This document shows, piece after piece, positions 8,477 to 16,331 of a stretch of 44,975 nt of DNA. The position numbers were made by a program, and so were the translations under genes. This DNA is from Micavibrio sp. UBA6139. Its GTDB lineage: Bacteria > Pseudomonadota > Alphaproteobacteria > Micavibrionales > Micavibrionaceae. The notes beneath the pieces are model-generated. The model was given only the letters and a program-made list of their open reading frames with translations. It did not search any database and was not told where the DNA came from. Position 1 is the first letter of the stretch, and the number at the start of each line of letters is the position of its first letter. The stretch is taken from the NCBI GenBank assembly GCA_002423285.1, contig DIVF01000061.1, positions 1 through 44,975 of the forward strand. Reading direction: 5' to 3'.

Positions 8477-8639
8477 TGGCGTTACATTAGTGTTTTATAA
8501 GACCTTAGGCTTTCTGCGGGTTTGACGCTGCATTGCACCTTACATTCCATAAACACGCACAATATCAATGATTTAGTAACCATTACCCCGATAGAATATC
8601 TCGGGTTGCAATAGTTTTATCATTTAGGAGAATAACAAT

Positions 8640-8987
8640 ATGAAGCGTTTCCTTTTCTCAGCTCTGCTGGCCGCTGCGTTTATCTTTCCAGCCGCTCAAG
8701 CATCCGCAGGCGAACACAAACGCCATTTGACACCAAAACAAGTTGAAGCCGTACAACAAAGCCTGCGCGATGCGGGCTATTATAGAGATGCCCCTGTCGA
8801 TGGTCTGTGGGGTCGCGTATCGAAAAATGCAATCGCCAGCTTCCAAAACGATAAGGGCCTGAAAGTTACAGGCTATCCTGATCGCGAAACAAGAGAACGC
8901 CTGGGCGTCCGCTTCCCTGAAACAGGTCAGGAACTGTCCCAGAACGCAGAATACAAACACAAGCAAAAACGCAAATTCAATGACTAA
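8640..8987 (+). CDS. small secreted peptidoglycan-binding domain protein
   Basis: 115 residues. The signal peptide occupies residues 1-23 (cleavage after QASA). Residues about 31-70 match the PG_binding_1 repeat: LTPKQVEAVQQSLRDAGYY, PVDGLWGRVSKNAIASFQ, then GLKVTGYPDRETRERLG. The domain binds peptidoglycan in the periplasm. No catalytic domain is attached and the C-terminus is a short Lys/Arg-rich tail. It may be a wall anchor or regulator. AGGAG at 8626-8630 gives a good ribosome site. It has its own terminator, so it is a monocistron next to the EndoU gene. Confidence 0.82.
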   Translation: MKRFLFSALLAAAFIFPAAQASAGEHKRHLTPKQVEAVQQSLRDAGYYRDAPVDGLWGRVSKNAIASFQNDKGLKVTGYPDRETRERLGVRFPETGQELSQNAEYKHKQKRKFND

Positions 8988-9001
8988 TCATTGCTGAAAA
9001 G

Positions 9002-9038
9002 AAAAACAGGCGGAGCTTTTTGCTCCGCCTGTTTTTTT
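9002..9038. terminator. bidirectional intrinsic terminator between the PG-binding gene and prpD
   Basis: AAAAACAGGCGGAGC (9002-9016), loop TTTTT, then GCTCCGCCTGTTTTT (9022-9036) plus two more T. The perfect stem carries A and T runs on both sides, so it serves both convergent transcripts. Confidence 0.9.
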
Positions 9039-9056
9039 ATGCCTGTATGACAGTGA

Positions 9057-10472
9057 TTAAATCCATTTCTGGATGAATTCCTGCACCGTCATTTTTTCTA
9101 GACTGTCCTGATTGGCGCACATATCCACAATCGCCTTCGCCTTCCCTGCTTCGTAATGCGCCGCTAACGCAGCTTCAAACTTCGCTTGCAGCAATGGAAT
9201 GCCATCTGTTCTGCGGCGGCGATGGCCGATGGGGTATTCGATTTCGATTTTATCGGTGGATGTACCATCCTTGAAGAAAATCTGCATCGCGTTGGCGATG
9301 GAGCGTTTTTCCGGGTCGTGGTAATCAACGCTATAGCGTTTATCTTCAACCACTTCCATCTTGGCGCGCAGGGCGTCGATGCGCGGATCGGCGGCGACAT
9401 CATCTTCGTAATCTTCGGCAACCAGATTGCCCTTAATCAGCGGAACCGCCACCATATATTGCAGGCAATGGTCACGGTCAGCTGGGTTATTGAGTGCGCC
9501 AACCTTGCTGATGATGCGAATGGCGGCTTCATGCGTCGTCAGGGTTATTTTTTCGATGTCATCCAGACGGTCTTTGACCAGCGGATGGAGCTTCACGGCT
9601 GCTTCCACGGCAGTCTGGCTGTGGAATTCAGCCGGGAAGGAAATTTTGAACAGGATTTGTTCCATAACGTAGGAACCATAGGGGCGTTGGAATTTAAATT
9701 CCTTGCCGCCAAACAGAACGTCATAAAAACCCCATTTCGGTGCGGTCAAAACACCCGGATAGCCGATCTCGCCCGATTTCACGATCATGGCAAGGCGCAC
9801 CGCACGGCTGGTCGCATCCCCTGCGGCCCAGCTTTTGCGCGGACCCGCATTTGGTGCATGACGATAGGTGCGTAAAGACTGCCCATCAACCCACGCATGG
9901 GACAAGGCATCGACAATCTGGTCATACGTCCCGCCCAGCATTTGCATGGCAATCGCGGTTGATGCAACCTTCACCAAAACAACATGGTCCAGACCGACTT
10001 TGTTGAACGAATTTTCGAGCGCCAGACAGCCTTGAATCTCATGCGCCTTAATCATCGCGGTCAAGACATCCTTCATCGTCAAACCCGGTACATATTGTGC
10101 CAATGACAAAATCGCGCCCAGATTATCCGATGGATGCCCCCACTCCGCCGCAAGCCATGTATCGTTGAAATCAAGCCAACGCACCATGCAGCCAATATCA
10201 AACGCAGCCTTGACCGGATCAAGCGCGTAATCCGTCCCCGGCACGCGCACCGCATTTGGCACAACCGTCCCTGGAACAATCGGCCCCAGCATCTTGGCAC
10301 AAGCCGGGAATTTCAACGCCATCAACCCGCAAGCCAGCGTATCCATCAGGCAATAACGCGCCGTGCGATAGGCTTCTTCGCTATCAACCTTATACCCGGT
10401 CACATAATCGGCGATATCGGTCAGAACCTTGTCTGGATCGGGGCGGTTATTCAGGTCGAAATTGGCGGACAT
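9057..10472 (-). CDS. prpD: 2-methylcitrate dehydratase (MmgE/PrpD family)
   Basis: 471 residues, the usual PrpD length. It dehydrates 2-methylcitrate to 2-methyl-cis-aconitate in the cytoplasm, without an iron-sulfur cluster. Family landmarks are ARYCLMDTLACGLMAL near the N-terminus and WLDFNDTWLAAEWGHPSDN (about 100-118). Later ones are LSHAWVDGQSLRTYRHAPN, GPRKSWAAGDATSRA, and FPAEFHSQTAVEAA. It is the last gene of the prpC - marC - prpD operon, 18 bases after marC. PrpB is encoded in the neighbouring acyl-CoA operon, so all methylcitrate-specific steps occur within 10 kb. Confidence 0.9.
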   Translation of the reverse strand: MSANFDLNNRPDPDKVLTDIADYVTGYKVDSEEAYRTARYCLMDTLACGLMALKFPACAKMLGPIVPGTVVPNAVRVPGTDYALDPVKAAFDIGCMVRWLDFNDTWLAAEWGHPSDNLGAILSLAQYVPGLTMKDVLTAMIKAHEIQGCLALENSFNKVGLDHVVLVKVASTAIAMQMLGGTYDQIVDALSHAWVDGQSLRTYRHAPNAGPRKSWAAGDATSRAVRLAMIVKSGEIGYPGVLTAPKWGFYDVLFGGKEFKFQRPYGSYVMEQILFKISFPAEFHSQTAVEAAVKLHPLVKDRLDDIEKITLTTHEAAIRIISKVGALNNPADRDHCLQYMVAVPLIKGNLVAEDYEDDVAADPRIDALRAKMEVVEDKRYSVDYHDPEKRSIANAMQIFFKDGTSTDKIEIEYPIGHRRRRTDGIPLLQAKFEAALAAHYEAGKAKAIVDMCANQDSLEKMTVQEFIQKWI

Positions 10473-10490
10473 GTTTTTTATGTTTCCCTG

Positions 10491-11111
10491 TTAAAGATTA
10501 AATAATTGATGCAGACCATCGGAAATAAACTGCACCGACATCGCGGCCAGCAAAATGCCCATGACGCGGGTGATGATCCCGTAACCTGTCGGCCCAAATA
10601 AACGGCCCAAAAACGCGGCGCAGAATAAACAGACCAAGGCCACGATCATAACCAGACCTGTGGCCCCCATGACTTGCGCATATTCATTCATCGATTTGGC
10701 CGATGTTGACAACATGACAATCGCCGTCATACATCCCGGCCCCGCCAACAGCGGAATAGCCAAGGGGAACACGGCAATATTACTGCGGTCCTTATATGTT
10801 GATTTTTCGGAGTTGAGTTGATCCGGATCATGAAAGCCCATAATCATCCGGAACGCCGTCACAAACAGCAAGATTCCCCCCGCCACACGGAACGCCGGCA
10901 GCGAAATTGCCATGTAATGCAACAGGGAATCCCCAACCAAACTAAACGCGGTCAAAATTGCGGCTGCAATCAAAACCGCCTTCAGGGCAATTTTCTTTTG
11001 CAAGGCACGATCCATTTTTTGGGTCAGGGCCGCAAACACGGCCGCCGTTCCGAACGGATCAACCACAACAAACATGCTGACGAACGCAGAAAGAAACAGA
11101 TCGAATTGCAC
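10491..11111 (-). CDS. MarC-family integral membrane protein (UPF0056)
   Basis: 206 residues with six hydrophobic segments. MarC features include the N-terminal SAFVSMFVVVDPFGTAAVFAA segment. Others are FRVAGGILLFVTAFRMI in the middle and PLAIPLLAGPGCMTAIVML. The molecular role of the family is not settled; YhgN and YchE of E. coli belong here. It lies 9 bases after prpC and 18 before prpD on the same strand, so it is certainly co-transcribed with the methylcitrate genes. A transport role for a methylcitrate-cycle metabolite is possible but unsupported. Confidence 0.85.
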   Translation of the reverse strand: MQFDLFLSAFVSMFVVVDPFGTAAVFAALTQKMDRALQKKIALKAVLIAAAILTAFSLVGDSLLHYMAISLPAFRVAGGILLFVTAFRMIMGFHDPDQLNSEKSTYKDRSNIAVFPLAIPLLAGPGCMTAIVMLSTSAKSMNEYAQVMGATGLVMIVALVCLFCAAFLGRLFGPTGYGIITRVMGILLAAMSVQFISDGLHQLFNL

Positions 11112-11120
11112 GATAAAAGG

Positions 11121-12263
11121 TTACTTTCTGGATTCAACCGGAACGAAGGAGCGGGTTTCTGGTCCGGTATAATCTGCGCTTGGGCGGATCAGCTTGTTAT
11201 TGGAACGCTGTTCCATGATATGCGCGATCCAGCCTGTGACACGCGACATCACAAAGACGGGCGTAAACATCGGGGTTGGAATACCCAACAGGTTGTAAAC
11301 AGACGCGCTATAAAAATCGAGGTTCGGGAATAAATGCTTCTCATCCCACATCAATTTTTCAATCGCTTCTGAAACAGGGTACAGCGTTGTATTTCCCACT
11401 TCATCGCTCAGGCGTTTCGACCACGCCTTAATCACCACGTTACGCGGATCAGCTTCGGTATAGACACGGTGACCAAAACCCATGATCAATTGCTTGGTCG
11501 CCATCATGTTGGTGACACCGGCAATGGCGTCTTCGGGCGTTTTGAATTTTTGAATGAGCTCCATGGCCGCTTCGTTTGCACCACCATGCAAATTTCCGCG
11601 CAATGCGCCAATAGCGCCCGTTACAGCCGAATAAATATCCGATGTTGTCGATGTAATAGTGCGTGCGGTGAAGGTCGATGCATTGAATTCATGTTCCGCA
11701 TATAAAATCAGGGACACATTCATCGCCTGCACATGCAAATCTGATGGTTTTTTACCGTGCAACAGGGTCAAGAAATGTTCAGCCACAGAATCTGCCGCTG
11801 TAACTTCATTGATCCGGTCACCGTCACGCGCAAATTTCCACCAATAGACCAGAATGCCCGGATAAAGTGCCACCAGACGATCGGCCACGGATAATTGATC
11901 ATTCATGGCATCTTCTGGTTCGATATTCCCCAGATAAGATGTCGCGGTCCGCATCACATCCATCGGGTGTGCGTCCATGGGGATCAGTTCCAGAACAGCC
12001 TTCAAATCACCCGGTAGTTCGCGCAAACCCCGCAGGCGTTTTTTATAGGCATCATATTCTGATTTGGTTGGCAACTCACCGCGCAGCAAAAGATAAGCAA
12101 CTTCTTCAAATGCCGCCTTCTCCGCCAACTCATATATAGAGTACCCGCGATATTCGAGCGTATGCGCCCCACCGGCTGCAGAGATTTTTGTTTCCCCGGC
12201 AACGATCCCGGCCAACCCGCCAGTTTTTTTCACAACGGGCTTCACAGCGGCATTCGTACTCAT
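11121..12263 (-). CDS. prpC: 2-methylcitrate synthase / citrate synthase family
   Basis: 380 residues from the ATG at 12263. This start is chosen because GAAAGG lies 8-9 bases upstream and the residues match the family N-terminus; a start at 12332 would add 23 unconserved residues. It condenses propionyl-CoA with oxaloacetate to 2-methylcitrate. Visible features are GGLAGIVAGETKIS, EYRGYSIYELA and FEEVAYLLLRGELP. GNLHGGANEAAM contains a catalytic His, GFGHRVYTEADPR another, and the C-terminus has SASVYNLLGIP with RPSADYTGPETRSF. The length and the prpD context favour PrpC over the hexameric citrate synthase GltA. Confidence 0.9.
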   Translation of the reverse strand: MSTNAAVKPVVKKTGGLAGIVAGETKISAAGGAHTLEYRGYSIYELAEKAAFEEVAYLLLRGELPTKSEYDAYKKRLRGLRELPGDLKAVLELIPMDAHPMDVMRTATSYLGNIEPEDAMNDQLSVADRLVALYPGILVYWWKFARDGDRINEVTAADSVAEHFLTLLHGKKPSDLHVQAMNVSLILYAEHEFNASTFTARTITSTTSDIYSAVTGAIGALRGNLHGGANEAAMELIQKFKTPEDAIAGVTNMMATKQLIMGFGHRVYTEADPRNVVIKAWSKRLSDEVGNTTLYPVSEAIEKLMWDEKHLFPNLDFYSASVYNLLGIPTPMFTPVFVMSRVTGWIAHIMEQRSNNKLIRPSADYTGPETRSFVPVESRK

Positions 12264-12435
12264 GATGGTACCTTTCGAAGTATTATCCAAAACCACGGGC
12301 AGAATAGCAGCCCGCACCCTTGCCCTCAACACCGCCCTGATTTGTCATAGCGTGAAAATTGCGTGTTGTGCCGCAGCACATAATTGCTATTCTGGGCCCC
12401 ATCCAATAACCCGATCATTAACTTGAGTAAGCCTC

Positions 12436-13542
12436 ATGAAAACACGCGCCGCCATCGCCGTTCAGGCCGGAAAACCCCTTGTCATCGAAACCGTTGATCT
12501 GGATGGGCCGCGCCCCGGTGAGGTTCTGGTCGAATTGATGGCCACAGGCGTTTGCCATACGGATGCCTTTACCCTGTCCGGCGACGATCCCGAAGGTGCC
12601 TTCCCCACCATTTTGGGGCATGAGGGTGCAGGCATCGTGCGCGAAGTCGGCGCAGGCGTTACCTCGGTAAAACCCGGCGACCACGTTATTCCGCTCTACA
12701 CCCCCGAATGCCGCGAATGCGATTACTGCCTGCACCCAAAAACAAATCTGTGCCAGGCCATTCGCCCGACACAAGGCAAAGGTTTAATGCCAGACGGCAC
12801 CAGCCGCTTCTCGCTGAACGGCAAACCAATTTTGCATTATATGGGCTGCTCCACATTCTCGAACTTCACTGTCCTGCCGGAAATTGCCGTCGCCAAAATT
12901 CGCTCTGACGCGCCGTTTGATAAGGTCTGCTATATCGGTTGCGGCGTGACCACAGGCGTTGGTGCGGTTGTGTTTGATGCAAAAGCTGAACCCGGCTCCA
13001 ACGTCGTTGTCTTTGGTCTTGGCGGCATTGGCCTGAACGTGATTCAAGGGGCCAGAATGGTTGGCGCCAATAAAATCATCGGCATCGACATCAACCCGAA
13101 ACGGGTGGACATCGCCAAGCAATTCGGCATGACCCATTTCATCAATCCGAAAGAAACCCCAAACCTGATCGAAGCCATCTCTGACCTGACCAATGGCGGT
13201 GCTGATTACAGTTTCGAATGTATCGGCAACGTCCAAACCATGCGTCAAGCCTTGGAATGCTGCCATAAAGGTTGGGGCGAAAGCATTATCATCGGCGTGG
13301 CCGGTGCGGGTCAGGAAATCTCCACCCGCCCCTTCCAACTGGTCACGGGCCGTGTCTGGCGCGGCTCAGCCTTTGGCGGCGCACGTGGACGCACCGATGT
13401 TCCAAAAATTGTCGATTGGTACATGGATAAGAAAATCAATATCGATGATTTAATCACCCATACCATGCCACTGGATGATATTAACAAGGCATTCGATTTA
13501 ATGCATGCGGGCGACAGCATCCGCAGCGTCGTTCTCTACTAA
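12436..13542 (+). CDS. frmA: S-(hydroxymethyl)glutathione dehydrogenase / class III alcohol dehydrogenase
   Basis: 368 residues. Zinc- and NAD-dependent enzyme that oxidises the formaldehyde-glutathione adduct to S-formylglutathione; it also acts on S-nitrosoglutathione. Catalytic zinc ligands are Cys40 in ATGVCHTDAF and His in LGHEGAG, with a further Cys in YIGCGVTTG. CRECDYCLHPKTNLC holds the four structural-zinc Cys. FGLGGIGLNVIQGARMVGA is the NAD-binding fold. The class III signature GLMPDGTSRFS is present. It heads a three-gene operon with a PhnA-like gene and fghA and is divergent from prpC. Confidence 0.95.
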   Translation: MKTRAAIAVQAGKPLVIETVDLDGPRPGEVLVELMATGVCHTDAFTLSGDDPEGAFPTILGHEGAGIVREVGAGVTSVKPGDHVIPLYTPECRECDYCLHPKTNLCQAIRPTQGKGLMPDGTSRFSLNGKPILHYMGCSTFSNFTVLPEIAVAKIRSDAPFDKVCYIGCGVTTGVGAVVFDAKAEPGSNVVVFGLGGIGLNVIQGARMVGANKIIGIDINPKRVDIAKQFGMTHFINPKETPNLIEAISDLTNGGADYSFECIGNVQTMRQALECCHKGWGESIIIGVAGAGQEISTRPFQLVTGRVWRGSAFGGARGRTDVPKIVDWYMDKKINIDDLITHTMPLDDINKAFDLMHAGDSIRSVVLY

Positions 13543-13563
13543 CCCAAACAAAGGAAATATAAA

Positions 13564-13803
13564 ATGTCTTATGATGATGACGATTCTGACGTAAAAATCG
13601 TTGATAGCAACGGCACAGAATTAAAAGACGGCGATTCCGTCACCCTGATTAAAGATTTGAAGGTCAAGGGAACCTCCGTCACGCTCAAACGCGGCACCAT
13701 GGCCAAAAATATTCGTCTGAACGGCAATGCCGGGGAAGTCGAATGCAACGTGGACAAGGTTAAAGGCTTGGTCCTTAAAACTGAATTCGTGAAAAAGGTA
13801 TAA
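13564..13803 (+). CDS. PhnA/YjdM C-terminal domain protein lacking the zinc ribbon
   Basis: 79 residues. The pattern VKIVDSNGTELKDGDSVTLI, then DLKVKGTSVTLKRGT, then IRLNGNAGEVECNVD is the C-terminal PhnA domain. Full-length YjdM/PhnA proteins of about 110 residues carry an N-terminal Cys-rich zinc ribbon; this one starts with an acidic MSYDDDD stretch instead and has a single Cys. Function of the domain is unclear; despite the historical name it is not needed for phosphonate use in E. coli. It sits 21 bases after frmA and 6 before fghA, so it belongs to the formaldehyde operon. The upstream AAAGGAAAT-like stretch is a good ribosome site. Confidence 0.82.
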   Translation: MSYDDDDSDVKIVDSNGTELKDGDSVTLIKDLKVKGTSVTLKRGTMAKNIRLNGNAGEVECNVDKVKGLVLKTEFVKKV

Positions 13804-13809
13804 GGACAA

Positions 13810-14646
13810 ATGGAAACAATCGAAACGCATCTTTGCCACGGCGGCACACTCGGCATTTACCGCCATGACAGTGCAGTCACAAACTGCTCGATGCATTTTT
13901 CGTTGTTCCTGCCACCACAGGCCAAAACGCAGCGCGTTCCTGTTTTATACTTCCTTTCCGGTCTGACCTGCACCGAAGAAAATTTTACCTTCAAGGCTGG
14001 CGCGTACCGTCATGCTGCGAAACTGGGCTTGGCCTTGGTTGTTTGTGATACATCCCCACGCGGTGATGATGTGGCGGATGCTGAGGGTTATGACATCGGC
14101 AAAGGTGCAGGGTTTTATATCGATGCCACGCAAGACCCGTGGGCCAAGAACTACCAGATGGAATCTTACGTCACAAAAGATCTGCCCAATTTAATTGCCG
14201 CAGAATTCCCGCAAATCGACACCAAACGCGCCGGAATTTTCGGCCATTCGATGGGCGGACACGGAGCACTAACCCTCTTCTTCCGCCACCGCGATTTATA
14301 TAAATCCATCAGCGCCCTCGCCCCCATCTGCTCCCCCACCCAATGCGCATGGGGCGACAAGATTTTCCCGGCCTATATCGGCAATGACCGCGAAGAATGG
14401 AAAAACCATGACGCCGTGATGTTGGCCACCAAGGCCAAGGACGTTCCAGAAATCCTGATTGACCAAGGCTTAGAAGACCAATTCATGTCCACAAATCTGC
14501 GCCCCGATTTATTTGAGGCGGTGGCCAAGGAACACAACATCCCGTTAAAAATGCGCTACCAAGCGGGGTACGATCACAGCTACTACTTCATCCAAACCTT
14601 CATCGATGATCACCTCGATCACCACGCGAAGTTTTTAAAAGATTGA
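13810..14646 (+). CDS. fghA: S-formylglutathione hydrolase
   Basis: 278 residues, the normal length for esterase-D-type hydrolases. It splits S-formylglutathione to formate and glutathione, completing the glutathione route of formaldehyde removal begun by FrmA. LYFLSGLTCTEENF lines the oxyanion hole. IFGHSMGGHGAL contains the nucleophile Ser147. The Asp lies in LIDQGLEDQF and the His in GYDHSYYF. It is the last gene of the operon, followed by the palindromic terminator shared with another locus. Confidence 0.94.
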   Translation: METIETHLCHGGTLGIYRHDSAVTNCSMHFSLFLPPQAKTQRVPVLYFLSGLTCTEENFTFKAGAYRHAAKLGLALVVCDTSPRGDDVADAEGYDIGKGAGFYIDATQDPWAKNYQMESYVTKDLPNLIAAEFPQIDTKRAGIFGHSMGGHGALTLFFRHRDLYKSISALAPICSPTQCAWGDKIFPAYIGNDREEWKNHDAVMLATKAKDVPEILIDQGLEDQFMSTNLRPDLFEAVAKEHNIPLKMRYQAGYDHSYYFIQTFIDDHLDHHAKFLKD

Positions 14647-14654
14647 AGGGGGTT

Positions 14655-14678
14655 TTAAGGGGGCAATCGCCCCCTTAA
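14655..14678. terminator. hairpin between convergent fghA and prpB (part of the 36-bp repeat)
   Basis: TTAAGGGGGC (14655-14664), loop AATC, GCCCCCTTAA (14669-14678): a perfect 10-bp stem. There is no long T run, so it may be a weak or structure-driven terminator. It lies in the 42-base gap between two convergent genes. Confidence 0.6.
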
Positions 14679-14692
14679 CCCTATTCACTTAA
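14657..14692. repeat. palindromic repeat copy 1 (36 bp)
   Basis: The 36 bases here match 22918-22953 at 34 positions, counted by eye. The shared part covers the GGGGGC-AATC-GCCCCC hairpin plus a 14-base conserved tail containing ATTCACTTAA. The conserved tail outside the stem shows common descent and not simply a shared hairpin type. The prpB stop codon lies in the tail. Confidence 0.7.
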
Positions 14693-15564
14693 TTCTTTGT
14701 CTTATCAAACAACCTGTCGAGCTTACCTTCATAGCTGTAATAATCCAGATACTGGTACAGCTCCTCGCGTGTTTGCATCTCCCCCACAACCGCCTGCTGC
14801 GTTCCATCTTTTCGGATGGTGGCATAAACATTTTCGGCGGCGCGGTTCATGGCGCGGAAAGCGCTTAAAGGATACAGTGCCATATCAACACCCACCTGCC
14901 CTAATTGCGTGGTGGTGTAGTAATCGGTTTTGCCAAATTCGGTGAGGTTGGCCAGCAACGGTACCTTGATCGCATCCTTGATTTTGCGGTAATGCGATAA
15001 ATCGGTCATGGCTTCGGCAAAAATCATATCGGCGCCACATTCAACGTAATAAACGCAGCGTTCAATGACCCCGTCCAACCCTTCCCCGGCCAGCGCATCG
15101 GTGCGGGCCATGATGAGAAGGTCGGAGCGTGCATCAACGGCGGCCTTAACGCGGTCACCCATTTCATACTTATCAACCAGTTCCTTGCCCGGTCTGTGAC
15201 CACAGCGTTTCTGGCTGACTTGATCTTCGATATGAACGCAAGCAACACCTGCTGCCTCCATTTCTTTCACGGTGCGCGCAATATTGAACGCTCCGCCCCA
15301 ACCGGTATCAATATCAACCAATAACGGCAAGTCGATACGTCCTGTAATACGCTTGGCATCTTCGGCCACATCATTCACGGTTGTAATCGCCAGATCAGGC
15401 AAGCCAAAGGACGCATTTGCCACCCCGGCCCCCGACAGATACAACGCCTTAAACCCTGCCTTCTGCGCCATTAAGGCCGCATAAGCATTGATCGCGCCGA
15501 CGATTTGCAGCGGTGCTTCAGCGGCAATTGCATCTTTAAATTTTTGTCCGGGTGTTTTGCTCAT
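14689..15564 (-). CDS. prpB: methylisocitrate lyase
   Basis: 291 residues. It cleaves 2-methylisocitrate to pyruvate and succinate, the last step of the methylcitrate cycle. Family features are LYLSGAGVANASFGLPD and LPLLVDIDTGWGGAFN for metal binding. VHIEDQVSQKRCGHRPGKE contains the active-site Cys in KRCGH. RTDALAGEGLDGVIER and FAEAMTD follow. It is the last gene of a four-gene operon with thiolase, acyl-CoA dehydrogenase and HSD10-like dehydrogenase. This links a propionyl-CoA source to its disposal. Confidence 0.94.
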   Translation of the reverse strand: MSKTPGQKFKDAIAAEAPLQIVGAINAYAALMAQKAGFKALYLSGAGVANASFGLPDLAITTVNDVAEDAKRITGRIDLPLLVDIDTGWGGAFNIARTVKEMEAAGVACVHIEDQVSQKRCGHRPGKELVDKYEMGDRVKAAVDARSDLLIMARTDALAGEGLDGVIERCVYYVECGADMIFAEAMTDLSHYRKIKDAIKVPLLANLTEFGKTDYYTTTQLGQVGVDMALYPLSAFRAMNRAAENVYATIRKDGTQQAVVGEMQTREELYQYLDYYSYEGKLDRLFDKTKN

Positions 15565-15578
15565 CTTATCTCTCCTGA

Positions 15579-16331
15579 TTACTTGGCCGCCAGACGCGCT
15601 GCGCCGTCCAGACGAATAACGGTTCCGTTCAGATAGGCGTTATCAACGATATGCAGTGCCAATTTCGAAAACTCATCCGGCTTTGCCATGCGCGATGGGA
15701 ATGGGATGTTTGCGGCGATGGAGGCCTGCAATTCTTCTGAAATCGTTCCAATCATAGGGGTTTGAACTGCACCCGGCGCAATCGCCATAACGCGTACGCC
15801 TTGTTTGCCGAGATCACGCGCCGCAGGCAAGGTCATGGCGACAATACCGCCCTTTGACGCGCTATAAGCCACTTGTCCAATTTGCCCTTCAAAAGCGGCA
15901 ATGGAGGCCGTATTGATAATCACACCGCGTTCCCCATCATCATTGACCGGTTCCAACGCACACATGGCGGCGGCAACCAGACGCATCGTGTTGTATGTTC
16001 CGGTCAGGTTGACGTTGATGACCTTCATGAAATGGGCCAGATCGGCGGGGCCTTCGCGCCCGACGATCCGCTTGCCAATCAAAATTCCGGCGCAGTTAAT
16101 CAAAACGCGCGGCGAGCCTGACTGTTTCAACGCAGCCAGCACGCTTTCCTCACTGGTCACATCGCATTCAAACGCAAGCCCACCGATTTCATCTGCCACG
16201 GTCTGCGCGGCAGGCAGATTCATATCCCACAAAACAACCTTTGCTCCGGCAGCGGCAACCGCTCGCGCCGTTTCCGCACCCATACCCGAACCACCACCAG
16301 TGATGATAACTGTTTGCCCTTGGATTTTCAT
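15579..16331 (-). CDS. short-chain dehydrogenase, 3-hydroxyacyl-CoA dehydrogenase type 2 (HSD10-like)
   Basis: 250 residues, single-domain SDR. TGGGSGMGAETA is the NAD-binding glycine motif. NCAGI, the Ser in INTASIAAFEG and YSASKGG supply the catalytic residues. The long insertion and the TASIAAFEGQIGQVAYSASKGG region match HSD17B10/2-methyl-3-hydroxybutyryl-CoA dehydrogenase. It would oxidise 2-methyl-3-hydroxybutyryl-CoA in isoleucine degradation, between the acyl-CoA dehydrogenase and the thiolase encoded beside it. Start and the upstream stop overlap by 4 bases (16328-16331), so it is translationally coupled. Confidence 0.85.
   Translation of the reverse strand: MKIQGQTVIITGGGSGMGAETARAVAAAGAKVVLWDMNLPAAQTVADEIGGLAFECDVTSEESVLAALKQSGSPRVLINCAGILIGKRIVGREGPADLAHFMKVINVNLTGTYNTMRLVAAAMCALEPVNDDGERGVIINTASIAAFEGQIGQVAYSASKGGIVAMTLPAARDLGKQGVRVMAIAPGAVQTPMIGTISEELQASIAANIPFPSRMAKPDEFSKLALHIVDNAYLNGTVIRLDGAARLAAK

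Noticed and set aside
9186..9875. 229-residue plus-strand frame opposite prpD
   Set aside because: Antisense to conserved PrpD sequence; composition is that of a shadow frame.
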